Notes under the pieces: model-generated | What the model was told of the DNA's origin: nothing | The model's database searches: none | What the model saw: the letters and a program-made list of their open reading frames with translations, nothing else | Source: Montifringilla adamsi | Lineage: Eukaryota; Chordata; Aves; Passeriformes; Passeridae | DNA length: 64,000 nt | Assembly: GCA_017590115.1 (NCBI GenBank) | Contig: JAGGNK010006659.1 | Span: 310,001-374,000 of the forward strand | Direction of reading: 5' to 3' | Translations under genes and position numbers: made by a program | Shown here: in pieces, positions 12,955-26,048 of the stretch | Layout of the letters: each line of letters begins with the position of its first letter | How positions within the stretch are numbered: position 1 is the first letter of the stretch

Positions 12955-15733
12955 ATGATTAGACTGACTAAAACCCCAGGATGTGAAGAAATGAGACAGA
13001 GTAAACTATGCTGCTGAGAAAGCCTTTAACTTTCATTTTTAAGCGATTTTTCATTCCTCAAAATAAGACATAATGAGGACTTTGCATCCAGCCTAAGTTT
13101 TTTATGGCAAATAATGTGCAGCTAATACCTCTGATGAAATGCAATATAGTAGTTTCTACTGAAGTTTTATGGATTGGGATTGCACATAATGAGACCTTTT
13201 GCTAACATATTCTTATGAGTCAACACATTTATGAGCGCAAACAAATCTGTTTACTCCAGAACATATGATTAATGAAAGAATATTTGTGTCCAAAACAATT
13301 TTTTTTCTATAGTGAAGTAGTCCAGAGCACAAATTTATTTCCATTATTATAACCATTATATATACTTAAGTTTTCAAATGTTGCCTTAGTAGCATCAATA
13401 AGTTTATAAATTCCAAGTTAAATTAGTAAATTACATAAATTCCAAGTTAATAATTGAGACTTAACAAACTATCTGCAACTAATAAGATAGAATACTGAAG
13501 GTTAGAAAAGTATTAAAAAATAATGCAATATTTGTTGTCAACATGTGGTTGTGTGCTATGAAATAAAATAAAACTGGCTGTGCCCAAAAGTTTCACCTGT
13601 ACTGGACAGAGACCAGAAAAGATTATCTTAGCTCAAAGCCCAAACCAGTAATATGCTATTAAAATCTATTAGCTTCTTCCTAATGACCTTAGGCAATTTA
13701 CTGATAAATTAAAAGTTGCAAATATGAACAACTGTGTTTTACATGTGTTAATACAGGAGGTTTACCTATGGACATTTTTATAATTAATTGTTCCTTGGGA
13801 ATCTACTCAATTTTGATAGAACTTTCAAATAAAACCAGGTCATTCACCACATAGCAAAAAATCTATGTGTATTAAAAACTTCTAGAATTAATGAATGCAT
13901 TTAGCCAGATACTTCTTAGGCAAATGATACCTCGTGTACAGATTGAGGGAGAGGAATTGGAAGGAGGTGATTCTTTATAAATCTACATGACAGTAAGGTT
14001 ATGGAAAGATCAAGGAAAGTGACTCTACAAGACAGAGCACTACCTAAAGGCAGTATCCATGAAAGATAGACACTCCATAAAGTATAACTACAATACTTTC
14101 TAACTTATAATCAGTCATTAAAAAACTGCTAGCATAAATGTGTTTGAAGTTTTGAATTGTCTGGAACTGAGCAACTGTAAAAATTCCAGCATATATAAGA
14201 AACCAATAACTTCCAAGTTTATAATAAAATGGTTGCAAGACAAGCCATTGTTACTACCCCAGATTACAGTTAAATGAGTAAGGAAATGGAAAAATTACTG
14301 AAATTTTAAGATAAACACAAGACTAAATATAATGAATAAAAGAAGTTTGATATCTACTGACTATATTCTCTTTAAATATTCATAACATAATGGCAGCAAA
14401 AAGAACCCAAGTCTGCCGTGTCACCAACAAAGATATCGACACCCAACGAAAGATTGAAAGTTACTTACTTTCAAGAATCCGTGATTGAAAGAACATTTAA
14501 TTTGCTGACTTTTCCACTGAGACTAGTTCTACGTTGTTTGTTTTTTTTCCGTAGCAGAAAGACCAATCATCTTGATTAAATAGCTCTGACTTGTGCAATA
14601 TGACATTATTACTATAAATTGACACAGCACTTATTTTTTGCATAACAATTTGAGAGACCAAAACCTTCCATTTTCCCAAGTTCCTTTGAATTAAATTCTA
14701 CTGTGTAACTGGCCCAGTTAAGGATATAGATCTTATCCTTCACTGAAGTCCTATTTCTTTTTAGCAAAGAAGAGTCTTATGTTGGAGAAAAAGTTTTTTC
14801 AACATACAAATATACACACAGTTTTACTACTAAATACCACAGTCAGGGTTGACTGCATTGTAAAGGAACTTTCTTGCGTAGTCTGCTCACAGAATAGTCT
14901 GAAAGAAAGCAATGATGATACTGCGTAGGCCAAGAAGTGACAGACTTATCTCCTCTCCAAAACGCCTTAGCATGTTAAGTAAACATGACAAAAGAAAAGC
15001 TCAGTAATGTGGAGTTCAGAAGTGTACAGTAAAAAAAAAAGCCTCTCTCTATATATAGATATATATATTTGAACCCAATAATTTCAAATATCCTTTAAAT
15101 AATATCTAATTTAGCAAATTATGTTAAAAATGAAAGCTAAATGATTGTACATTAAGGAAAATTATCTTAGTGTATGCTAACAACAAACAACTGTGCAGGG
15201 AGTGTTTTCTAGACAAAAGGAAAATAATTATTGGCAGAAAAAAAGTCTTTATTAAGGATTCATGCAATTTCTGTCTTTTTGTCAAACTAACTTGATATCA
15301 ACTTTTTTTTGGTTGAGAATATGCAGGACATGCAGTGTAACCCCTCTTCAATATTGAGCCAAGATAAATACTCACACTCAGGTGGTGGATTACTCCCATT
15401 CAAGCAATGATTTTTCAAGTTCAGGGGAAATAACCCAAACTTGTATAATAAGTAGAAGTAATGCTCCCTATTTCTACTGTTTTCTACTTGCACATTTTCC
15501 TCTCTGTCTTCCTTTTTCTAGGTACAAGAACCCTTCATGGAAAGTATTTGTTCCCTTTTGGGTCTCCTCTGAAAACCTGTCAGTAAAGTTCCCCTGAAAT
15601 ACGTATCTGAAGGAACTCAGAATAATAAATATGTAATAGCAGTAGAAGTCAGACAGCAATTTGGGGGTTCAGTAATTAAGGTAATGAAGTAATCTGAATC
15701 CATAACCATCCATACGGTTTTCTAACTCTCTGT
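12955..15733. other. AT-rich single-copy DNA
   Basis: No gene is recognised. A 16-base word (ATAAATTCCAAGTTAA) occurs twice about 30 bases apart, near 13405 and 13435, which suggests a small local duplication. A TA-rich patch lies at about 15048-15070. Several frames of 60-71 codons have no domain content. Confidence 0.5.
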
Positions 15734-16130
15734 GCTTGAGCACAAGCCTTCTGAGGAGGGGCTGAGGGAGGTGGAGTTGTTCAGACTGGAAAAAGGAGCC
15801 TCAGGGAAGACCTTATTGGTGTCCACAATTGCCTGGAAGGAGGCATGTAACAGAATGAGGGGCAGTCTCTCTTCACAGGTTACAAGGGACAGGACAGGAG
15901 GAAATGGGTTCAGGCTGAGCCAGGGGAGGTTTAGAGTGGATACTAGGAAAATTGTCTTCACTGAAATAGTGGTCAGGCACTGGAACAAGCTGACCAGGAA
16001 AGTGGTTGAGTCACTGTCCCTTGAGGTATTTAAAAAACATGTAGATATGGATCCAATAGCAATAGATTAGTTGTAGAACTTGATGACCTAAGGGTGTTTT
16101 TTAACCCAAATGGTTCTATGATTCTATGAA
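15734..16130 (+). mobile_element. CR1 LINE 3' end, 5'-truncated
   Basis: The copy begins at the CR1 ORF2 end corresponding to 'gaggctgagggaggtggagttgttcagactgg' and runs through the segment for the terminal GNGFRLSQGRFRVDTRK-type peptide. It then passes into the 3' UTR and ends in tandem TTCTATG / ATTCTATGA words at 16113-16130. Part of this region is still open as a 112-codon frame (15732-16070), a remnant of the LINE ORF2 end and not a host gene. Severe 5' truncation is normal for CR1. Confidence 0.93.
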
Positions 16131-16681
16131 CCACATTTATTATCTGATCTTGGCTTTTCAGAAAGTTTTATTGCATATGGACTCTAGGGGCTTCCAAACA
16201 CTATTGTGATATTTGGAATCAGAACAGAGAAATAGTTCTTCTTGCAGGTTTCTATCTGAATTTAAGTATATTCACTGAACTCTTATTTCTGGTAGAAAAA
16301 ATAACTGAATCTGCTGAGTCACCTTTGATTCAAATATTGAATAAGACTTTATAATTTTATTCCTACTATGTAATTGCTCTTATTTCAATATTCATTGTGT
16401 CTCTCCCCATACAGCATTTAGCTCCTCCTCTTACAACTAAGAGGGCGAGGGACACCTGGATAACAGACTTTATCTTGGTCAGCTTAGACAGCCCTTGTTC
16501 AATAAATTGGTGTCTACTGCTCTACTTCTCTTATTTATCTCCTGCAAAACTTAGAGTATGCATAATGTACATGTATAATAGTGTCATCTGCTAGTTTAAC
16601 AAGATGAAATTGGAAAGGAAATGCATACTTTATTACCTAAGCCTCAAGGCCATTCTAATACTAGGCAATTTTTCTTTCAAT
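16131..16681. other. AT-rich single-copy DNA
   Basis: Nothing is recognised beyond chance frames, for example 65 codons at 16397-16594. Confidence 0.5.
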
Positions 16682-16986
16682 AGCCAAGATACTATTACTT
16701 ATGAAATATTTCTTTCCCCAGCCAAGACACTGTAATTCATAAGTGTTATGCGGCACACAGTTGTTCAGTCTGCCTGCAGCTCACGGTTTGTTCACACTTA
16801 GGAGGTTGTTGCTCTGATGCTAAGAGAAAAAATTTCTATGTTACATTTTGCTTGGATAATTAACCTGAACAATATAAAAGGAGTCTGAGATTCCCTGTGA
16901 AACCACTGTACTTACTTGATGTTGGCTGAACAATACAAAAGTAGTTTGAGATTCACCATGAAATGTCTGTTTTTAATTGTTGTTGG
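16682..16986 (+). repeat. Small local tandem duplications, including a 61-bp pair
   Basis: Two diverged copies of a 61-bp unit stand head to tail at 16865-16925 and 16926-16986. Both open with CTGAACAATA(T/C)AAAAG, share a TGAGATTC core, and close with GTTGG. Just upstream, an AGCCAAGA(T/C)ACT word recurs about 38 bases apart, at 16683 and 16721. No known family is evident. It could be an old minisatellite remnant. Confidence 0.75.
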
Positions 16987-17599
16987 CTATTCTCTGTTGC
17001 ATATACAACAAAAGAGAAAATTTATTCTGCTCCTCTCAATACAGTATATTTCATGGAGTGGAGATCATTTCCTTATTGTCTGTGAGCATAGGTCTCCTCT
17101 CACAAAAAGATGTAGATTTCTCTAGCTTTTTTAGTTTGTGCAGACTGCTCTAAGCACAGTCACCCAAATAGTCTGGAATTTATCTAAAAACAATCAGAAT
17201 GATTTTTTTTTTTTCAATTGTCTAATATCTCATCTTACAAACAGCTGTTAAAGAGTGAGTTTAGGATGACATTTTAGTCAAGACTTGTAATTTATGCTGA
17301 AGTCAAATTATTATCATGTTCTGTGTCCAGTTCCATCCCATTCTCTGTGCTCTGTCCAGTCCATAGTTCTTGTTCAGAGTATAAATCTGTTTTTCTGATT
17401 TCACTTTGATATTTTCAATTCTTTTTCTATACTTATCTACACATATGTCATATTTATTTGATGAGCTAAATCTAGTGCCTAAATTTATTTTCTGCTTTCA
17501 ATTTTATGATATTAATTGGCAACCGTTGTTTATAAAAATTGAGATTATATTGAAAGGCCTTGGAAAATGTAATAAGGTATAAGGTTTTATTGAAGTTCA
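16987..17599. other. AT-rich single-copy DNA
   Basis: I see no gene or repeat family. Confidence 0.5.
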
Positions 17600-17880
17600 A
17601 AATTAAGTTTTGCCAATGAAATTTCTGCATAAATTATTCATAGAAAAGCATAATGCATGAATAATTCAAGCGGCATCTTTAATTAGATGCTAAAAAACCC
17701 TTCTGCAGCAACCTATCATTGCTTTATCGATTTAGAAGCAAATCGAGTTTGAAAAACAAAGAACTTCTCGAAGCCAAATTAGCAACTAATTATTAAATCA
17801 CTCATTGCAATTGAACTGCTATCAATATTTTTATAGCTACAAACATACAGTGCATTATGATGTATAGTGCTTATGAAATG
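17600..17880. promoter_or_regulatory. Candidate conserved noncoding element
   Basis: The stretch is not simple repeat and not mobile-element-like. It is dense in homeodomain-type cores: TAATTA at 17680, TAATTATTAA near 17788, and TAATGCATGAATAAT near 17651, which resembles a POU octamer context. It also has ATCGAT at 17726 and AATCGAG at 17741. It keeps several CpG dinucleotides although the surroundings are AT-rich and CpG-poor. This texture resembles developmental enhancers in vertebrate gene deserts. The sequence shows the motifs; the regulatory role is inference without any alignment. Confidence 0.3.
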
Positions 17881-18726
17881 CCAATGAAATGGAGTCCAAA
17901 CAATGAGATTTTTAATGAAAATACAGTGTTATGTAAAAGTTGTTATTAGCGTTGGAAAAATAAGCCATGAGTAATAAGTTTTTGAGTCCTAACGATAATG
18001 AATAATGGAACATTGCATATTAGTAAAAAATAGCTATTCCTTGTTTCTACTAACAAATACCCTGAAGTTCTCATAAAAGAAAAAAATCTCCATTTTCTTT
18101 GCATCTTGGTTCTCATGTTAGGTACTAGAACCAACTTCATATCACTATTAAATCTTTCATAGAAAAAGCAGGAATGGAAAAGTGCTTCAAAGTTCTTCTG
18201 CAGAAACATCTTGCTCATGAATAGTTCAGCCAGTTACGACAGATAATTGTCTGATTCTTTCCTATTGCCTTTAATATTAGGTATTATTTTATCTTCTTAA
18301 AGGACCATGTCCCAGATTGTAATAACTTACTACAAAGTTCTACCTAGCATCAACGCTGTTTCTTCCTAACAAAATTCAAACATGCTACCTTTTTCTAGGG
18401 GGGTAAGAACAAAGCAGTATTTCTTTCCTTAAGGCTCAGTGTTTACTTTTTGTTTATTGCTGGTGTTTAATAAAGACTACTATATCTCAGGTTCTATTTA
18501 TCTTAAACTGAATTTATTAAGTTTTCTTTTGTTTTCTCTGAAGTAATTCTATTTTATAAGTAGAATTACTGTGCTCATGTGCAGCAGAGAATGGTAGTTC
18601 ACTGGGGCTGCAGTTTAGTCCTTGACAAAATGCAAACACTGAAGATGTACCTGGCTTCTTTTCACTTTTCCTTTTTTTTTTTTTTTTTTTTGCACAGAAT
18701 AGTTTTATATTGCACTGTATAGCTTA
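17881..18726. other. AT-rich single-copy DNA with poly(T) run
   Basis: A 20-base T run lies at 18672-18691. The 90-codon minus-strand frame at 17946-18218 has no recognisable domain. The last four bases, CTTA at 18723-18726, are the putative left target-site copy of the adjoining LTR. Confidence 0.5.
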
Positions 18727-19100
18727 TGTTATATCACGTGGTTTGTTATCCCTTTCCCCCATCACATGGTCTTTCCCTCACCCAACCCAGTACGCCCTGG
18801 TGGTCTCTTCCTGAGTGAAGAGACCCTCCCCTTGCCTCTCCTCACTGGTATCCCATTGGCTGTAGACATCTTCCTCTGTCCCCATCCTTGGGGTATAAAA
18901 GTTTCCTGCAACCAGGGAACGTCCTCTTTCTCCCATGGGTTTGTCAACCTGATGCGTTTCTTGGAATAAAGGAGAACATTTCCCACGTGGAGAAGAGCAC
19001 TTCTCAATCTTTTACCTTCATCTATGAATTATTGTGTGGGCAAGGGTCCATAGCTAGCCAGAGTGGACCCCAACAGCCTGGCAGAAATCATGACATTTCA
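18727..19100 (+). mobile_element. Probable solo ERV LTR (374 bp), plus strand
   Basis: The segment is GC-richer than its flanks and has LTR architecture. It starts with TGTTATATCACGTGG. It has a reversed CCAAT word near 18853, a TATAAAA box at 18894-18900, an AATAAA signal at 18965-18970 and a possible CA end at 19100. CTTA stands directly on both sides (18723-18726 and 19101-19104), which would be a 4-bp target duplication as made by gammaretrovirus-like (class I) ERVs. A 4-bp match is weak evidence. The alternative right edge is the CA near 19076, followed shortly by a TGGCAGAAATC word that could be the start of a primer-binding site. The overlapping frames of 63-81 codons on both strands are not genes. 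Confidence 0.65.
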
Positions 19101-19104
19101 CTTA

Positions 19105-22100
19105 CCTAGTTATATTTTCCATCTAGTGTATGCTCCGGATACTGTCTGTTTTATTAGCAGGGAACTTATTGCACAGTGTAACACACAGATGTATGACAAA
19201 TCTTTCCTTATGAATGATCATACTTTTATTGTATGTTTGTTGAAGAAATCATAAAATCACCAAATGAAAGTGTTTTCTATATATTTCTTTATTAATAACT
19301 CAGGATGAAAAAAGCTGGGGAATTCCAGAAAACCAGCTTCTCCAGAGAGTAACTGTTCAAATTCTTTCCAGAATTGAGAGCTACTCTTCAGATAGCTATT
19401 GCAGTTACTATTTCAAGATCTTGTTGAAAGGATGGACACCATCTTGTCCTTGTTCTCGTTCAATTTTTGTTTAGGAATCTTGATTTAATAACACACTGGC
19501 AAATAGTTCTTTGTTTTGATTGTAGTCTTTCAGCATGGATAACTGCAGTAAAGCATTTGTTCTTAACAGAGATTTATTTAATTCTTTCCATACTCTAATC
19601 ACTGAATCAGAAAACATTTGGTGATAATTTTTGCATATCAAGTACATGTTCTTTCTTTTCCTACTGCCAGACTTTCTGCAGAGAAATTATTAAGGAAAAA
19701 TAACCACTTTATATGGTTATGAATATCCTGAAAATTCTTAGTATAAATTTTCTTAAATTGAAGTCTCAAAAATTACACAGTGGAATCTGCACCTCTTTGC
19801 CATTTGATATGTTTATTCGGTACATTAAGGAAGTGTGGTTTAACATAGGTATGTTTTTTAGAGTCTTCTGAACAGTTTTGTTCTAAGAAAAGGTCTGAGC
19901 CTTTCCTGTGTGTAGGATCCTAGCTGGAAAAAATTCCAAAGCTCTACATAATTATTAATAAAAATTACACTAGAGGTGTTTGACTAGCCATTTTATGGTG
20001 GTGTCTCTTATATCAAAAGCTGTGGAAGTGTTCTCTTTAGTGATATATAGGTAGAGCACATGAACACATGCACATAGATGCATATATTTAAATTAGAAAA
20101 AAGAAAGTCAATGGCTTTATTGCTTTCCCATTGGTTGCCTTTGGTCATCACATGTTAATATAAGTTGTATCTCTAAATAAACACAAATCTAAAATTTGGG
20201 TTCTTTCTCATAAGTTCAGAAGGCTTAGAAATTATAAAATGTTTGCACAAAGACTAGCAACCCAGAAAAGTGGATGACGCATTTAGTGGTAAGATGAGCA
20301 GTTACATATTTTACATCAGAAATTTTAAGGTGTAAAGCTCCTAAATTTTTGAAGACTATATTAAAAAGGCCGTATTGTCACACAGCTTGAACTTGAACCT
20401 GAAGATGCATCCTGGTTTAAATATGCATATATTTGACTCCATGATTTGTGTAAACTGTATCTTCAAAAGGAAACACAAAAACACCTACCCACAGACCCCT
20501 CTTAAATTACCTGTTATTTAAGATCTTTTGTACTGATTTCAGAATTGTAGATTATTCTCTAGATAATGTTAATAGTTAGACAAGAAGCTGCATATATGAC
20601 AGTTTTTGAAACATTTACACAGGTTAAAAAGTGAACTTTTCTTCACAAGGCAAGATACTTGAATGACCTTGCATATAAAATGTCTTGCCTTGAAGTTTTA
20701 TTAATTTCTATGATCAGCTTAGCCATCAGAAATATTTCACAGCAATGACATATTGTGTATTTATGGCTTCAGGTCTAATTGGTCTTCTGACTTTTAAAAA
20801 TTATTTGCATCATGACAACGTGATCCTATTATGCATTTTCTGTATAGAGTATTATGAACAGATGCAAAGTGTTCACAAAGTCAGGATATTATTTCCATTT
20901 TACATAACCCCTTTTAGCACAGATCTCAGAAAAGCTCTTCTAACATTCCAGAGGTTTCTGCCTGGAAATGTCATACTACAATGGGAAAGGCTTTTCTTTT
21001 TGTAGTCCTCATTTCAGGTTAGCTTTGATGTGCTGTGATTTTACTACAGCCTTAATCTTGGGATAGCTTCCTCTCCATCCATACCCCAAATGGTTACTAT
21101 GTCTCATAATGACTGGCAATTTTGTTCAGACTTTGCAGATGAAAGCAAATATCTTTATTTTGGAAGTAGCTGAAATAGTCTTTCAATTATTGCCCTGAAC
21201 TTGTGGTGTATAGAGGATCATTATCGTCATACATCATAGTACAAGAGAGTTAGTGAAGCTGGAAGAAGGAAAATGCAGAACCATTATGTATGGAGTACCT
21301 AGAAGGTTGAAGAAACAATAAGATGTGTGTCCAGAAAAGCAAACGAGAGGGAGATTAGACATAAAAAACATTGAGCCATGGGGTAACTAAAAAGGGTAGC
21401 AGATGCTAAAGGAGAAAAATTAGGCCTTCCTAAGTGTTAAAATGAGTCAAATAAACCCAGGTATATCCTTAAGATTTTTTTTTTTTTTTGAGTTGAGATA
21501 CTGGCAAATGGCTAGCTATTAGTTAAAGAAGTTACTTTGCTCTTACATAGAAAATCAGGTAGGTGTTCATTTTATGTACCCTTCTGGGATATAATTGGAA
21601 TGAGAACCTGACTGTGGCTATAGACTCCAGACAGTTTATGAACTCAGATGCTGCTTCTGTATTATTCTTTCCTTGAAATTTAGATCAGGCTGTTTTGACT
21701 GGTTCAAGTTACAGATTAATTTATTATGCATATACTAACATGACCGCTTTTAAACAAAATATTCTGCATTGTATTACCCTAGGTAGTTAGCCTTTGTACA
21801 ACAGTATATTTGGTCTCTTGAAAATAAAGGTTTTAGCTACAATGATAAGGTTATTTCTTCTGAATGCTTTTTTCATGCCTTCTATTTCTTCTTTTTCCTT
21901 CTGTCTAGATGTCTTTTCCTTTCCTGTAAAGACTTCTACTGCTCCCAACAGGGCTGAATGTAGACAGTTTGAACTTCCTGTGCAGTAAAGCCACAGTGTG
22001 CACTGACTTTGGAAATTCAGGAACAAATCAGCCTATAGAACTGCTGGTATATTGAAGGATGAAGATGAAACAGGATGTAGAAACTTGTAAAAATTATTTA

Positions 22101-22829
22101 ACAACTGCTGTTGAATCACTTAGGAATTAGATAATAATATATCATTGATACGATCAGCAGTAAATTGCAATATTGTGATGAAGCAGAAGAAGCAACTGAC
22201 AGAACTCACAGAAGCCTAAGATTTGACAAGAAATGTAGTAACTTAGTAATATTTACCCAAAGTATCCTATGAGGGATTGTGTTAGGGAGATACCAGCAGT
22301 ACTTCCAAAAAGGAATGAAAGCTGCAAGTTCATGTTAATAGAATAGAGGCAACAGAAGCTGGAAAGCATAGTGATGGAAAGGGAAGTACACCAAGGACTA
22401 AACTCCTGACCTAAGGCTCTCAGATTTAATTCATCAACTGAGGTTGTCTGAGATCTGAAAAAAATGTAGAAAACAAAACTGAAATATGTGATTTTGTCAA
22501 AATAATAAATAAATATTGAAAAGATTAGATGATAAGAAGAAATAATGACTGCTGAGTTTGAGTTTATCAAAGTTATTTATTTTTATTATTTAAATCTACA
22601 TAATAGTTTTCCTGAAAAGTTGGTGCTGGGGCCTCGGTTCTTCCACAGTAAATAAGAAATGTCATTTGCCTTGTCTTCATGGTGTTGTAGAGCTCATAAT
22701 AAAATCATGCTAAGAAAAAGCTTTTCTGAGATGCTCTTTAAAAATACACACAAATTATAAAAGTGCATAGGTCTTGTAGAGATTTAACAGAGGGCATGTC
22801 TCATTTCTATGACTTTAGCATAGACAGTT
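19105..22829. other. AT-rich single-copy DNA
   Basis: No gene or mobile element is recognised. Frames such as 20745-21005 (86 codons) and 22253-22570 minus (105 codons) lack domain content and splice-flank logic. Confidence 0.5.
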
Positions 22830-23115
22830 ACAGTGAAACTAATTTATTTTGCTTTTGGCTCGCCAGGGGTAGAATGCACTTATAGTACAATATATTCATC
22901 AAATTAATTTCTTACGGAAGTTTGGTGTGTCTTTTAGCCTGTATAATTTGTATTGCTCCTTCAGTATGAGCAATGAGTATTACGTGCGGAGGTATATGTG
23001 TTAATTACAGTCAATTTATGTGATATTGTATATTTTTCGTCATAAATTTAACATCGTGGCCTGGAAGGCAAAATAATAATGCTGATTCTGTAATCAGAGA
23101 GGGTCCAAGCTTATA
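22830..23115. promoter_or_regulatory. Candidate conserved noncoding element
   Basis: This is non-repetitive sequence with TAAT-type cores (AAATTAATTTC near 22900, GTTAATTACAG near 23000, AAATAATAATGCTGATT near 23071). It also retains CpG sites (CTTACGG, TTACGTGCGG, TTTTCGTCAT, ACATCGTGG) that are uncommon in the neighbouring DNA. No open frame or mobile-element signature explains the complexity. The enhancer reading is inference. Confidence 0.25.
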
Positions 23116-25620
23116 GAAGGAGAGCAGAATGTGTCTTCCGTATGTGTTATGTGCTGTCTTGATGAGTAAAAACCAACACCAGAAAATATATGGGTAAAAA
23201 TTACTTCTTCAGAAAAAAAGCCCCACCACATTGGCTTAATTCCTCCTTATTCTTTGTTTCCATTTTGCTCCTGAAAATACCCCAAACTGCTTTTAATAAT
23301 GTCCCCTTCATTATACAACAGGCATTTTACAGTGAACCAGTTTCAGGCTGTTATTCATTCTGTCCATTCAGTCAGATTTCATTGTTTCATTCTGTCTTCA
23401 AATGCACTATAACACGTCTATATTTATTTCCCTGTTATTGCCCATGTTTCTTGTGGAAAAAAAAATCATCTGAAGTTCCCAAATTTCAGATTCTGTGGCC
23501 CTCTGACTGAGAGAGCTGTCACCCTTTTAATGTTTGTAGCCATTTTATTAAAACTAAAACTATTCTTGGACACTTATCTTTCTAATCAGTTTTGATCAAA
23601 AGGCACGCCATCCTGACTTAACTAATACCAGTCATGACTGTCTGAATAAAATTACAAACATAGGGACACTACACATAAATCTCAGGAAGCAAATTACAGG
23701 ATGCAAAACACCATTTTATTTCTTAATACATTCTTATGATTGAATTTAATTTTAGATAAGATTTCCAGTTTGGGTCACAATAAAAAATTTTTCTTGTAAT
23801 TAATTTTGGTACTGAAACCAGCTAAGACAACATTTCACCAAAGGAAACCCAAGGGGCAACCTTTCTTCCAGCTCTTAATGATTTGATAATTCTGCAACAT
23901 GAGCCCAGGGAACACCATGACACTTTAGAAAAGCTTTTTCCAAGAGAATTTCAAATTACATCTTTGGAGAATTTTTTATGGTCCTAAATACCTTAAAGTC
24001 ACTTTTTACATAAACATGATATGGCCTCACTGATAGAAGCCCTCTATTCTTTCTTGAATTTACTCTCAGTAGTGAACACTAATAGTATATTTCACAGCTT
24101 AATTTTTAAAAGAAGAATGTCTGAATAATTTTCCTTGTAAAAGTAAAAACTTTTGTGTGTCCTTTCCTTTCCACTACAAAATATTTATTAATTTTATCTA
24201 ATATTTAGTTATTAGTGCAAAATAATGATTTGTGGATATTTGTACACAAAATTGGATGTTATTGTGACTCAGTAAACGAAAGAGCTGATTTTCTTCAAAC
24301 ATGATCTTGTCTCACAGGTATTTGTTTTTTATTAGCTTATTCCTCATATAGGTAATGTAGAGAAGAATACCTTACTGTGTCTCTGAAGTCACTGCTAATA
24401 TTTTTTTCTGTTTCAAAATGGCAATAAATATCAACATATCTAACATGTGCCTACCATTAACAATAGTAGTGTTGCTATTTTTCTTCTAAATCATTCACTT
24501 TATATTCTGTCTATAAATATATATATATAAATTCAAATTAAATCCATAGCATACAGGCAAGGAAACAGTACTTATCTACCTTTGGGTGAGAAAAAAGGGC
24601 TAGATAATGGGAACTATGTAAAATGAGCCAAGTATTGAAAATGAAAAGAAATGAGAAGCAGGCGAGTTCTATGGAAAATCAGGGATATAGCTTGGTAATC
24701 ATGGTATGTAATACCTGAGGTGAACAGCTCTGGAAAAGACATCTTAAAACAGAGATGCAAGAGAAATCCTCAAAACTAAAATTTAAATAGACTTAAGGTG
24801 AACCATGGGGGTAATCACATGGTGCAAGGTCTAAAACAGCTGGGGTTTTCAGATCCTTAAATTATAAGCTGTCTGAGAAACAAGAGGCAAAAAAAGTGAT
24901 TCAAGAAATGCTTATCCAGTACTGAAACATCAAATGCTTGGCCCAGAATGACATACTTGCATCCATACAGCAGAACTGCAGCTTTCATTTAAATGAAAAA
25001 AATTCCTAAACAATTTGTCTTCTCCAAGTCTGAACCAATTAAAATTTGATGGAATGTCACCTTTATTAGTCTTTAGGTATCCTAATCTAATGACTCTGAA
25101 ACAAACTTCATTTATTTTCATAAATTTATTTAAATATTTATCCTGAAATGTATTGATAACATTTTATTGTCAGTGTAAGCCGCATAAATGACAATGATTC
25201 TGAAATGTTTTGGCCAGAACAGGTAGAAATACGTAGTTCTTGCTGAACTGATATTTAAAATAATTATTTCAATAGAAATATGAATATTTTGTTGCTTTCA
25301 TCTGAACAGACTGTTGCTCCTTTATAAAAGAGGGAAAGGAATCTTGCCTATAAACTGGTCCTATACATCCTTCTCCTGCCCCTATAAGAAGATACAAAAC
25401 AAATAAAATATACTCATATGATGAATGTTGACAACATCATATTTATTATCAATGAAAAGTTACTAAAAATTGTTAATGCAAGGTTTGAAGAGGATGTGAT
25501 ATCCCCTACAGCATAAGGGCAAACAATTATCAATGAAATAAAATCAGGTACTTAATGTGTGCTCATTAAGTGAGTACATATTAACCCAAATGCCAATGAA
25601 TCAGAGTGACTAAAAAATAG
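23116..25620. other. AT-rich single-copy DNA
   Basis: I recognise no gene. The 106-codon plus frame at 23190-23510 has no recognisable domain. A short TA repeat lies near 24513-24530. Confidence 0.5.
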
Positions 25621-25626
25621 TAGATG

Positions 25627-26048
25627 TGTGGTATTTGCCGGGTCCCCAGGATGAAGGAGGAATGATTGAATCTGACTCGATGTTCTCAGAAGGCTAATTT
25701 ATTATCTTATGATACTATATTGAATTAAAGGATGCTATACTAAACTATACAAAAGAATAGAGAAAGGATACAGACAGAAGGCTACAAAGAATGATAATGA
25801 AAACCTGTGACTACTTCCAGAGTCTCGACACAGCCTGACTGTGATTGGTCATAAAGTAAAAAAAATTCACATGAAACCAATCAAACATGCATCTGTTGGT
25901 AAAAAAAATCTCCAGACCACATTCCAAAGCAGCAAAACAAGCAGAAGCAAATGAGATAATATTATTTTCCTTTTTCTCTGAGGCTTCTCAGCTTCCCAGG
26001 AGAAGAATCCTGGGCAAAGAGGATTTTTCAGAAAATATGACAGTGACA
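25627..26048 (-). mobile_element. Solo ERV LTR (422 bp), minus strand
   Basis: On the minus strand the element reads TGTCACTGTCATATTTTCTG at its start and ends GGGGACCCGGCAAATACCACA, which is close to an LTR common in bird and especially songbird genomes. An AATAAA signal is present on the minus strand (complement near 25699-25705). The flanks are TAGATG (25621-25626) and TAGGTG (26049-26054), a 6-bp target duplication with one difference. A 6-bp duplication fits beta- or alpharetrovirus-like (ERVK-type) integration. No internal region is present, so this is a solo LTR left by recombination. The 60-codon minus frame at 25867-26049 is a chance frame inside it. Confidence 0.9.

Noticed and set aside
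12750..12956. Minus-strand K/E/G-rich frame
   Set aside because: It is the translation of the TTCC pyrimidine tract.
15732..16070. 112-codon plus-strand frame
   Set aside because: It is the tail of CR1 ORF2, not a host gene.
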